A DNA stretch of 64,000 bases, taken from Oryzias latipes. Taxonomy: Eukaryota; Chordata; Actinopteri; Beloniformes; Adrianichthyidae. The notes under the pieces were generated by a model that ran no database searches, was not told the DNA's origin, and saw nothing but the letters and a program-made list of their open reading frames with translations. Shown here in pieces: positions 25,575 through 39,900 of this stretch; the first letter of the stretch is position 1; each line of letters starts with the position of its first letter. Where the stretch lies: assembly GCF_002234675.1 (NCBI RefSeq), contig NC_019859.2, positions 2,634,740-2,698,739 of the forward strand, given 5' to 3'. Both the position numbers and the translations under genes were made by a program.

Positions 25575-25690
25575 TCGGCATGTTGCTTCAGAAGCACTTC
25601 CTCACACGTTCAAACTCCTGCGAGCCGACAGATCAGACGCCTCTGAGCGCAGTGACCAGGCGGCCGTCCTCTACACGTCAAAGGCCGCTG
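25575..25690 (+). other. Possible non-coding first exon of the gfi1-like gene
   Basis: A GC-rich stretch ends GCCGCTGCTG followed by the strong splice donor GTGAGT at about 25691, after which the sequence turns AT-rich. No good open frame continues. A matching acceptor (TGTTGGGGCAG) lies about 30 bp before the ATG of the gfi1-like gene, so a 5' UTR exon here is plausible. This is inference from splice-site look and position only. Confidence 0.3.
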
Positions 25691-25691
25691 C

Positions 25692-27548
25692 TGGTGAGTT
25701 TTAACCTTTTTCTGTTCTAGAAGAAGAAATAATTAGCTGGCAGCTTCTTAGATTAGATGCACAGGTGTGTTATTGTGATTTCCCTTCATGGGGATTATTA
25801 GATTTCATAATCTCACAAGAACAAATTTTTCTTTTTTCTTTTAGATTTGATATCAAAAATGTTTCTGGAAATGTAAAAGTTTGACATTTCCACGTTACAA
25901 ACTTTTCTCAGGGAGATTTTTAGAGTCCAGATTTCTGTCATTTTAGTAAAAAAACAAAAAGTCCTCATTGTGGTTGACTGAACTGAATCGATGCTCCACT
26001 AGAACAGAAACTGTTCTTTGAAACAAATCTCTGTCAGTTCTCCGCCGCCGCGTCTGCTCTGATGATAAACATCAGTGTGCGTGGCGACACGCCGGCAGCA
26101 TCACGGCCAAAGCCGCAGCCTTGATTTGTATCGCAGAGCTCGCCGTCGTCGTTTTGCAGGAGTCCTGCAGGACAAAAGGTTTTCCCTTTATTGATTACAT
26201 GATACGAGGAAAAAAGACGGAAAAATCAACTTTGACCTTTAGACACAAGGTTTTCTGAGCTAAAAACGACAAAAAAATTTAAATTGAACAAAAAAGTCCA
26301 AACAGAAACGACATGTGATGCATGTTTACTTAGTAAAGGACTGTTTTACCTATTTAACCAATAAAAAAGGTGTTACTTTCAACAATAAAAGCATGAAATC
26401 CTTGTTTTTGACTGAATATTTAAAAATTCATATCTCCTGTTTTCACATTATTGTGGAACAAAAAGACAAAAACAAAAGTTTTACTTTAATTTACTTGAAA
26501 TACTAAAACATAATTATCTTTTTGAAATCTATTTCACAGTTTTTACAAACTAACAAAACAATTTAAATCAGTTTTATACTGAAAATGTAAAACGTTTTTC
26601 TGAAGAAGCAGAAAAACCTTGAAGCAATAAATCAAATCTATGTTTTCATTTCAAACGTAACACAAAGACAATCAAAAATATATCAAATATAAACAATGTA
26701 GGGAATAGAGCCCCTCCCTCAAATAACACAAATTAACAGTTCATATTTGTTATAAAGAATATTATAAGGGAAATGACAAATTTTAAGAGACAAATGACCT
26801 TTTACTTCTTAAATCAAGTCACAGGAGAGAAGTACTTTTGATACTTTTAGCGTATTTTGCTGACAATATTTTGTGACTTTTATTGTGAAGTTTTTCAACC
26901 GTTGTCTTTATTTCTTGTGAAAATAACTACAAACTTATCTCTGAAGAACTAATACCGACGTTTTAACATCATTAAATCGCTTTAAATCAATTCTTTTGCA
27001 TTTAAGTGGATCATATTTCTCCTGAAATGTGCTGCGCTTCATCAATGCTGCTGTGATTCTGATGACGCTTTGGGTTTGAGTCCAAATGAAAGAAACAGAC
27101 CGCTCAACGCATTTCCAGCCTCACGGCAAAACTCAGTCTCAGTAGCTCAAGATTTCCATTTTGCTACAAGACGTCCACTTTTATTCTTTTGATTCTAAAC
27201 CAACTTCTGAGCTCATGTCAGCACCAGATCTGAGGAATTGTACGCCAAACTTTTTTTATATTTCTATGTTCTCATTTGTTACTGTGACATGTGAGGCACA
27301 TAATGCCTGTATGATATGCAGTTCATTTTTGCAGCCATTGTGAGCATTTATTCTGAAAGGTCTGCGACACAGAATGTAGCTCTGCTGCCCTCTAGTGGAC
27401 ACCAACAGTCTGACAGGGAAGAACTGATTCCACACACGTTTAGGATTTATCTGTTAACAAACAATTTAAATAATTCTTGTTTGTTTTGTTTTTTATTCTA
27501 TCTTGTGTTGGGGCAGATTTAGAATAAGCTTTTCACCCTTCATCACTG
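25692..27548. other. AT-rich non-coding sequence, candidate gfi1-like intron 1
   Basis: No coding exon or repeat recognised. Only short open frames of low complexity are present. Confidence 0.45.
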
Positions 27549-30318
<2,770 letters not shown>

Positions 30319-31143
30319 GCCAGAACCACCAGCTGGACCAGAACCTCCGGCTGGACCAGAACCACCATCACTAAGACCTCAGCGCCAAGTCTCTGGCCGT
30401 TCTGTTAAAAACATTTCTCTCCCTCAGAGACATTACAGTCGTGAAAACATTCATCCTCGTTTGTGTCAAAGCTTTACGTTTATTTAGAAATGTTCAGGAA
30501 AATTCTGCTTTAAACACAACAGAATCCATTTTTTCAGCATCTTATTCATGTTCAACTGTTTAAAGGAGATCAGATGTTCTTTGTGGATCCAAAAATGAAC
30601 CATTAAAAAAAAGAAGCAAAGGGAATTACTCTGCTGCCATCAGCTCTTTACTTTGAGCATCTTCATCACTTCTTCTAACATCTAAAAGTGACTTATGATG
30701 GATGGATGTGGAGGTTTTCCATCCGTCTCCAACAACCCTTTTGCTGCTGCCTTCATGCTTTCTAACAACAAAGAAATATTCAAGTCCAAACTATCCATTG
30801 TCACAAATGCAAATTAATTCCCAGAAAAGGAATGTGATCAGTTTGACGTTAAAGTGATCGTGGATCTGAAAGAACTGTGATGTTTCTGAGAACACGACAC
30901 AGATTACAGACAACTTTGGTGTTTTTTCTCATAAATTTACATGTTTTAAAGAAAAAAATGTGAAAGAAAGGAGTCAGAAATTCAACCTACCACTTTTAAA
31001 GCGGTAAATATACCACTTTACTCTCATAATTTAACAATTACGACTTTTTCTTAAAATTTCTTAAATTTCTTAAAATTAAATTTCTTAAAAAAATTAACAT
31101 TTTTTGTTGTAGCTTTTACTGCAGGATATTTTTTTCGGAGCTG
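30319..31143. other. gfi1-like 3' UTR and intergenic sequence
   Basis: This follows the gfi1-like stop and precedes the converging lysozyme gene. It includes repeat F copy 1 (30557-30840). An AT-rich tail follows, and no coding exon is visible. Confidence 0.5.
30557..30840 (+). repeat. Repeat F, copy 1 of a direct pair around the lysozyme gene
   Basis: Nearly identical to 35285-35575: AACTGTTTAAAGGAGATCAG, GGATCCAAAAATGAACCATT, TACTCTGCTGCCATCAGCTC, GATGGATGGATGTGGAGG and CAACCCTTTTGCTGCTGCC occur in the same order and spacing. Same orientation. Confidence 0.85.
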
Positions 31144-33053
31144 TTAGTAGCCGTGGTTCTTGTACCACTGAGCTCTGGCGACAACATCATTGGCGTAATC
31201 TTTGCCAGTTGTGTGGGCATCCACGTCGTCGCAGGAGTGCACTCGTCCGTCTCCAGTGTTGTAGGCGGCGATGCCTCCTGGACAGACAAAGACGGATGCG
31301 TCACAGGACGAGCCTCCGAAACCCTTGGAGCATCGGCGGTTTGGAACCAACCTTTCAGCTGCTGCTCTTTGGAGCAGTTTGGGAATTTCTTCTCCATCCG
31401 ATGAATGAAATGAGTGAGGATCCCGGTGGCCTGGGAGAGATGCTCCTCGCTGTCCCACGCTCCCTCAGCCTTGTGTCCACCTCCACGAGGATTGACATCA
31501 ACCTATGAAAGGTTACGCAGAAATCAGAGGGTGCTGAATGGCGCCACCAACAGGGCGTGAGTTCTGGTGCACCTGCATCAGTCCCCAGCCGTTTCCATGG
31601 TCCCCCCAGCCATTCTGCAGGACGTTTCCGGCCCTGGACTCCCTGGAGATGATGCCGGCAATCAGAGCTGGATCAACCCCAAGCCTGTGTCCCACCGCTG
31701 TGATCTTGTCCTTATATCTCATCATTCTGCCGGCGTCAGTCTGCGCCATGGCGTGTGATGCACTCACACCTGCCCAGATTTGACAAAATAGACTCTGAAA
31801 CAGTCGACTGCATTAAACCCATAGGAACAATTCTTGATTCACGCATTTCTGATAACCTCTATCTCATTAGCATGATCCAAACCTTCCTAAAAACCCCATT
31901 GGGTAGAACTTGGTCCATGTTTTCTCCCCTGTAGTTCATTGTTATTCCACTGGGGGCAGTAGAAGGGTTTTTCCTGCTCTTCTCAAAATGGCTGGAAACG
32001 TTTTACAAATTTTCAAAACGTTTTGGTGAGATTTTCGGGGAAGTATCAGGGAAAAATTAATAATTAATACAAATGAATATATGAGAATAAAGCCGTAAAA
32101 TGATGAGAAAAGCTTAAAAGGTAATAAGAATAAAATCATAAGTTTATTATTTAAAAAGCCACAATGTGGGTCATGCTTTAAAGAAAAATTGTAAATTTCT
32201 AAAAATTCTTAAGTAGATGGAGAGAGGTTATATAGCCGTGGGAGTTTTTCCGAAATGTCTGCAACATAAATTAAAGACGTTGATTTGATTATTGAAAAAT
32301 TTGAAAAGCTAAATTTGACTCTATTTTCCAAAAGGCATGATTTATTCACCGTAAAATTACAACTTTTGTAGCATTCATTTACGACCTTATTCTTGGAAAC
32401 TAGAATGTTTTTCTCCTAATTGTAAGACTTTATTATAGGAAAACTTTGACTTATTCTCATAACTTTTATGACTTTATTTTTATTCGTTTATTTTTCTTGT
32501 ATTATGGGGGCCCTAATACTCTGTCATAGACAATAACTCATGTATTGTTATTTATTATCCTAATTACTGTTTGTTTTAAAGAAATAATGTAAACTTTGCC
32601 AATTTTTTCTTTACAATACATTTATACGGTTAGGGACCAGACACACCCGCAAATACGGCGAATACGGAGAATAGAAACTGCGAAATTGAGATGCGAATAT
32701 GCGGGGCAACACTGAATCAAATGAATATATATCAAATTAGAGACAAGGTGCTGTTTTCTCCTGAACACTCCCTTAATCTAATGTTGTGAGCAAAAACGTA
32801 ACAAATCATCACTGATGCTGTTTATCTCTTATAGAAAAAACATAATCCACATTTTTTTTGTGGATTTCGCCAGAGGATTTAACAAAACATCTTAATTCTA
32901 AATCGTTATATTTTTCTGTCAATGCTTTGCTGTGGTGGGTTTCACAGGGTTAGGAAATGGGCCAAACTGAGCGGCTGTGATCACCTGACACCGTCAGCTT
33001 GTCCTGTCGGGCTGTTTGAGCCGAGGCTCCTGTGGTTGAAACATTCCTGATGT
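31144..33053 (-). CDS. lyg: Goose-type (g-type) lysozyme, 5' end incomplete
   Basis: Exons on the minus strand: 33053-32985, 31769-31573, 31502-31352, 31277-31144. Phases match (incoming phase 1, then 1,0,1). The reading runs [64 protein letters not shown], then AYNTGDG and [15 protein letters not shown]-stop. This is close to fish g-type lysozymes of about 185-195 residues. Family role: a muramidase that cleaves the MurNAc-GlcNAc bond of peptidoglycan. The catalytic glutamate of ISRES and the aspartate in the GWGDHGN loop are present. The expected first few codons (a phase-1 exon starting with ATG) were not found in the 1 kb upstream, so the N-terminus is open. An alternative acceptor 9 bases upstream of 33053 would add three residues in frame. 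No signal peptide is visible in what can be read. Confidence 0.9.
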
Positions 33054-34044
33054 CTGCAAACACTGCAAGAGTAAAAAAAAAAGGATAGAGAAGGAATATG
33101 AGACAGCCTGCCTTTCAGAATAAAACTCTCTGGGTGCTTTTACTTTAACAAGCTGTCAGCAAACACGTCAACCGTGAACCTGTCAGAATAAAACGAGTTT
33201 TTGTGGTTCTAAAGTAAAAATCTGTGAAGAAGGAAAGGCAAAGTTTGAGAGCTACAGTCTGAACAGACAAATAAAATCCCTTTTCAGGACTGAGAGATTG
33301 GAGAATGTCTTCAGGGCCTAAAAAGACAAATATTTTAAAAAATATGTTATAATTTCTAAAAAATTTGACAGTTAAAAGGGAAGTAATAAGTCCTGGTTCC
33401 TTCTACCGGGTGTCAGGAGGAACCAGGATTTGGAGACAACAAAGAGCCTCTATTTTTTATTCTGCGTGGAGAATTATCTGCATTTGATTCAACTGTTTTA
33501 GAGATACGGTATTTCCTTTAATGGTGGAAGCCCAAAGATCCTCATTTTACAACTGAAACTGTTCTAAAGAACCAAAACGTGTGAGGTATTTCTGGAATAC
33601 TGAGGTTTTGTGTTTGAAAGGAATCTACAAAGTTTCTGTAAATAAACGTGAGTTTCAGCAAACTACTTTTGAATGCAGGAAACTCCGTCTGATAAGTCAT
33701 TAAGCTCTGAATCAAAGTCTTCTGCAAAAACTTACCCCTTTAGGACAAAAAGAGCTAATAATTCAGCTTTTAACGCCTGAGCTCCGAGGAAACAAACATC
33801 ATCAGCACCACTGCAAAGGTTCAGTCAAAACATCAAAATAATCCAAAAAAATTAACATACTTTGAGATTCATTTAACAAAAATCTGATCAACAGAAACAA
33901 CATTTTAGGAGAAAATAAACAATATTTATTTCAAGGTGCTAAATGGTAAACCTCCTTTTTGCCAAACGTCCCACAGCAGCAGTTAAAGGTGTTGGTCTTG
34001 GCTTTTCTCTGCGGCTTTTCCTCGTGAACAGAACAGTCACTCAC

Positions 34045-34112
34045 TCTTCCTTCTGGTTTCTTCTGGGTGGAGAAGCTGCTGCGTTCCTGTCGGATGTGTG
34101 GAGGAAACTCCT
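34045..34112 (-). other. Possible non-coding first exon of the lysozyme gene
   Basis: On the minus strand, about 30 bp after a TATAAAAG box, an ATG-free stretch ends AAGGAAGA and is followed by the donor GTGAGT (34044-34039). It would suit a 5' UTR exon of the lysozyme gene about 1 kb downstream. Inference from position and splice look only. Confidence 0.3.
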
Positions 34113-34135
34113 GAGGTGGAGGCCGACCCAACCAG

Positions 34136-34143
34136 CTTTTATA
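34136..34143 (-). promoter_or_regulatory. TATA box candidate for the lysozyme gene
   Basis: The minus strand reads GGTATAAAAGCTGG. It is the only clear TATA-type box between the lysozyme exons and pglyrp2 that I noticed, and it is followed at a suitable distance by a possible first exon with a donor site at 34044. Confidence 0.35.
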
Positions 34144-36980
34144 CCTGATTTTTACTTTCGTTTGGAAAAGAGAAAGCAGCTGATTTACAAGAAACACACA
34201 TAAAAACACATACACACACACCCAGACAGGAAGTGCTGCTGCTCAACTGTTAACCCTTTCCTGTATCTGCTCATCATCCATTCCAGCAGAATCTCTAAAG
34301 CAACACATTTAGGAAACATAAATACTCATGAGATCTCTGTTTTGTTCTGCGTATCAATAAAGGTAGACAACCTTTGAATGTGGATTGAAACAGGAAACAG
34401 ATGTTTAGTGTATTTTATTGGTTTCTGACCGTATAGCATTGGAGCCTAAGAAATTCATATTGATGAACTCAGATTCTGTAGAAAATGTTCTTTCTTGATT
34501 TGAACCCGAACAGCTCCAACTCAGACTGGTCTCCGTTAAAGTTTGTTTGGACTTTCAGGAGCTCAGCTTTTAGTTTCAGGTTCTTTTCCAAACTGAAAAC
34601 AGTCAGAAACATCCCGGTGTAAATGCCTTTTCTGTTTAGAGAGAACAACAGGTTTGTATTTTTTTGGCAGACTCTAATCACGTATCGGAAGGGCAAACCG
34701 GATGTCAGTTGGGTGTGGTCATGTAATTTCCTGTTTGGAGGTTTCTAGAGTGTCTCATTCAAGTTGTGCTTAAAATGTCTCATTAGTTGCAACCGAACGC
34801 TGAGATGTTTATCCGAACTACCCAGCAAATGCGAAAAAAGATTTGCATCATGAAGTGCGTTGAATTTAATATATAATCTCATATAGAGGCTGTCTGTTAG
34901 CAAAAGGCAGATTTGTATTGAGTTGAAGTAAAGCAGGTCTACCATAGAACGTGTACATGTAGTGGAAGTACTTTTTCAGACTAAAGTTTAAGTTTACAAT
35001 ATATGGATTGTATTTAAAAAGAAAACTTCAAGTTTATTGCCTCATTTTTAGTGCAGACCAGGGGTCTTCCACCTGTGTGTTCAGAGCCACGTCTCTCTTT
35101 GAAGCCTCCGTTGTGGCTCTTTGGTTGAAGAAAAATTCAAAGTTATTGTAAAATAAAAAGTAGTAAAGTAAAATAAAGTAAAGTAGCTCAAACTTTATTC
35201 AACTTGTTCACAAACAGAAGGTATCACAAGTGGAACTTTTGACAGATTTTTCTGCAACGCTTACCACAGAAAATCAGAATTAAACTGTTTAAAGGAGATC
35301 AGATGTTCTTCATGGATCCAAAAATGAACCATTTAAAAAAAAAAGCAAAGGGAATTACTCTGCTGCCATCAGCTCTTTACTTTGAGATTCTTCATCACTT
35401 CTTATAACATCTAAAAGTGACTTATGATGGATGGATGTGGAGGTTTTCCATCCGTCTCCAACAACCCTTTTGCTGCTGCCTTCATGCTTTTTAACAACAA
35501 AGAAATATTCAAGTCCAAACTATCAATTATTGTCACAAATGCAAATCAATTCCCAAAGGAATGTGATCAGTTTGACCTGCTTCTAATGATGATGTCATTC
35601 CATAAAAGAAGAACTTGGAGGTTTTTTGCAAACAACAAAGCTCCGACATAGAGTGAGATGATCTTCTAAACTGGGTTTTAATATTGTCATGATTATTATT
35701 AAGTGCATGTTCGCATGTAGTTTTTTTTTTTTATACCTTGTGGCCAGTACTTGGCCGAAATGACCCGAAAGAAGGGTTAGGATTAGGTTAATACGTGCTA
35801 ACAACATTTAGCCGTCCAAGAACTTATACTGGAATAACATCAGCCTTTATTTTGTCTGGACCCGACTGGTAACACAAAAATTCACATGATTGTTTGCACG
35901 GTTTCTCAGGATTGTTCCGTCCCAAAGCCGCTCCACTGCTTGGAGATACAAATCTTCCGAGAGACACGGTTCTCCTGAGTCCGGCAGTGTGACGGACTGC
36001 GGTCCGAAGCTTCCTCCAAAGCACGCAGTAACAAAGCACCCTCCCCTGCCTGCAAACACGCAGCTACGACTGAGTCCAGCTGCTCTGCTCAGAGGCATGC
36101 ACAGGTCCAACTAAATCTGGTCTGTGTTAAAGTCAGTGTTTATTTGAACTTTCAGGAGCTCAGCTTTTAGTTTCAGTTTCCAGTCCAAACTGGAAAAAAA
36201 CAAACTGAAAGCAAACAAAAAAGTTCTTCCCATGGTTTGCTTGAATGTTGGGGGAAATCCACAAAGAGCCAAACTCTTCTGGGAAACTGCAAGATTTCAG
36301 GAAACGTCTCTCTTGAAGGAAAGATTTTCTACTTTGTGCTAAAACCCTCATTAGTAGCACAGAGGTCAGACGGTTTTTGTAGTTGATGAGTTGGTGTAGA
36401 AAAATAAGCTGCGAAAATAACTAATATTTTATTATTTTTTTAAAGCGTTCTTTAGTGTGGTAATATTTTATTATATACATGGATGTAGTTTACTATAAGG
36501 CTTAAGAAAAACAGGATATAGACCCTTTAAGAACATGATGACGCGATAAGACACATATTGGTTCATGAAATTCCAAAATCACAGCCAAAATACTGAATTC
36601 CTTTGTTTTGGTTTTCATAATTTAGTTTATGATTGATTAAAGAAAAATACTGTTTAAGGAGCCGACATGGTATTCATTAAAACATACCATCAAACCCACT
36701 GAGAAACACTGGATCAGCTTCTAGCAAACCTGATAAACCGAAATGTTCAAGATTTTCACTGCCTCAAGAAAAATAAGCAATCTGCAGAAATTACTAATCT
36801 TCCCTAAAGTGGCAGTTTTATTTTCATTTAGTGAGTAAACTGGGACACAGCCTGCAGTTTACTGCAGGTAAGTTAGAAACTATGGATAAGAAAACTCAAC
36901 AGTTTTCGTAAACAGCGATTGTATCCTGATGAAACTCCACGTAGTTTTATGAGATTCTCAAACCGGCAGAGAGAGTTCTG
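34144..36980. other. Intergenic between pglyrp2 and the lysozyme
   Basis: It holds repeat F copy 2 (35285-35575) and two related short stretches, at about 34530-34625 and 36130-36215, sharing CTTTCAGGAGCTCAGCTTTT. No coding exon recognised. Confidence 0.5.
35285..35575 (+). repeat. Repeat F, copy 2 of the direct pair
   Basis: Same blocks and orientation as 30557-30840, with small indels (for example a 4-base deletion near CCCAAAGG and an added ATT near TCAATTATTG). Sequence just upstream (35160-35240: ACTTTATTCA, GTTCACAAACAG, TTTTGACAGA) has a weaker relative at 50885-50965. Confidence 0.85.
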
Positions 36981-39900
36981 TTATTCCCGGAAATGTTCCC
37001 AGGTTTTAATTTCTCCAAAGAAGGCGTCACCCGGACAGGTGGTGTAGTTCACCACCTGTCTGTGGCCCTGGATGGAGAAGTTAGCCGCCAATGCCCCTCC
37101 ATCAACAGCGCACTGCGCAAGTCGGTCGCGCAGCAGGCGCGTGGCGTGGCGGGAAGGCAGCGAGGCCGTGTAGTTCCCGATGACCGCCACACCATAGCCG
37201 ATGCTGTTGTGTCCTCTGGTGTGGGTGCCGCGGTAGGTCCAACCCCGCCCTTCATAAATATATCCATCAGAACCCACCACGAAGCTGGAGGTGGGGGCAG
37301 AGACAGAACAGCACTCGTTATTTACCCGCTGATAAGGCCTTCGGGAAGGAACAAGAACAATTTAACAAAAGCTGTCAATTCAAACACGTAACTGTTTCAT
37401 ATGTAAAGTAATGCTAGAAGACAGCAAAATAAACTGAGATTAATAATTCAATCTAAAAAAAGCGTGACTTCATAGCGTGACCCCCCCCCTCCCCCGGCAT
37501 TCCAAACAGGAAGTACCCACTGGCTCCAAGACGCCAAAATCCTGTCGACTTCTACAGAGAAATAAATGGCTGTTGCTCAGTTGGCCAAGCAGTTGGTTAA
37601 GGGTGGGACTGGCAACTTGGAAATCAGGGTTCAATTCCCAGGATGCACAAATCTAGGTTTTCCCTGTGCCAGTCCCCAGCCCACATCCACCATAAAAATC
37701 CCTGCCACCTCAGCAAATCAGTGACAAAAGGTGAACAGCAACTCTAAAACCTGTTTTTGTTGATCACCCTTTTCATGGTATTTTTACTCTAGTTCTAGTT
37801 ATTCAAGTTGACCAATCAGATGTCTAATTAAAAGTGGGTGGAGCCTGCTGACCCCCACATCCAACGTTCAAAATGTTAGACTGATTTTGTGTAGCCTGCT
37901 TTCAAGTGGTAGAGGTGTGACCGTCCAAGAAGCTCACTATAGATTGATTCACTGACGACGTCTGGCTCCAACATGGCAACATTTGTAAAAATTGCAACTG
38001 AGTTGACTTATTTTGGTTGGTGATCGTAGTAAAAGGTTTTCTATGGATGACGTCACACTCAGTCCAGTTCTCGTAGACCGTCAATGGTGTGAATGAATCT
38101 GCCATCTTCATCCATCCATCCATTTTCTAAACCTGTTGTGTCCCTTTCGGGGTCACGGGGGCTGCCAGAGCCTAACCCGGCTACTCTTGGTCACCAGGTC
38201 ACCAGTCTGTCGCAGGTCCGCCATCTTTCTTTGCGAATTTAAAGTAGCCTGTTAATACCAAATTTAGCATTTCTTTAGATAACCACCAGAGGCTGGTTTT
38301 AGGAGGGAGCAAATGTCACCAAGGATGGGTGTATATCAGCTTTGTGATGTCAACAAATCAAAATCCAAATGATTTATTAGATTGTATCTGTTTTGGGAAA
38401 ATGAAGCACGAGGTGACATACGGCTCTTCCTTTTCTGAAGATGAATCCAGTCTTGAATTTTCCATAAGAAGACCTCATGTTGGGCCAAGACACGGGCTAC
38501 AGTTTATAAATCTGCCCTGTTGTATTGCTGCAGCCTCACTACCTGTAGTGGTCAGTCTACAACTCAAACACTGGACTCTGGAACCACCAACTGGTTTCTA
38601 ACCACACGTGAAATGCGATCAAACCGTTTATGAGTCGCAACGTTAGAGCAGAGAAGCATGAATCAAAAATCAAGTCAGAAAGACAAAGGAAATTTAGAAC
38701 TTAGAACAGTTAAAAAAAATACCTGTTCACCACCAGGCTTTTCTCGTTTTCTCAAAAATGGTTTAATCCAGCTCCATCTAATTTAGGTGTTTGGTTTGAA
38801 GGTGGCTCACCTGTATCCAATGTCGTCCCAGCCCCGGTCCTCTTGGTGAAAACGCTGCATTGACCTCATGTCTCGTGAGCAGTTTGGAAAGGACAAACAG
38901 GGCGATGAGGGCAGATAGGTGTGGTGAATGTAAAGATACTGGAGGGGGAGCGAAAGTGGGACTGGTGTCCCCTGCTGTGGTTTGGCTCCCCACTGACAGC
39001 GAGGGATGATCTGAGGACAGTCTGTCGGTGGGAAAAGTCACCGGTTAGAAAACTAACCATCACACCCAAATCACAGATACAACAACAGGCTGATACAAGA
39101 CGGCAGGCTCTTTCATTCTGCCTCAAAACGTCCCAACTGTGTTTGCTGTTTCTTTTAATGAATCAGCCGACCAATGTTGGGTACCAATATACAATTTCAG
39201 GCAGTGTGTGAATCTCTGTTACGGCGCATCAAACTGCTCTATCCTGTCTGAGGACTGTCGGTTCATCCTTTAGTTGCAGCACAAGCAACAACAATATTTT
39301 AAGGTCAATGACTGTAGAGAGAAAAGGTTCATGTTTTTCTACGGGCGACAGGTCATAGTGAATACTAATGCAGCATGTAAGGATACGTCGGGTTGAAATA
39401 GGTCAGACGCAGGCGTGTCATTTGGATTTTTCTTTTTCAAACCCAACCCTTTATGGGTCAACCCCCTGTATGGGTGCAGCAGCTTTGTCCGTAGAGGTTC
39501 ATAGAGAGGAGTGGCTGCATCTTAAGGGGAGCACAGGTGTGCTTTACAGGAAAATGTAGGGTTCAGGCTTGCACGGCCTTAACCCTTGTGCTATCTTATG
39601 GGATCCAGATGACCCCACCTTTACAGTGACGTGTTCTCCCTACCATGACAAAGGTGGATAAAGGTGGAAAGATTTCATGTAATCCATGGACACCAGTGAA
39701 GATCACATAATCATTGAAGAAAAGAGATTCAGCGCACTGTCTAGTGGGTCTAGATGACCCAACTCCCAACATTAACACGCCTTGGCTAGCACAAGGGTAA
39801 AGGGACGTAAAATGGAACGTACCATGGTCGTGCATCTGGTAAGCGTATCGTGAAGTATTCGTAAGGCTAATGGAAATTGATGTACCGGTAATGTTGTTGT

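Noticed and set aside
25262-25646. Open frames with poly-Ala, poly-Gln or poly-Leu runs
   Set aside because: They are translations of a CTG repeat with no supporting exon structure.
37568-37645. A tRNA gene, because of A-box and B-box-like sequences
   Set aside because: No complete cloverleaf or terminator can be drawn, and it continues into a non-tRNA body within a repeat; a SINE explains it better.
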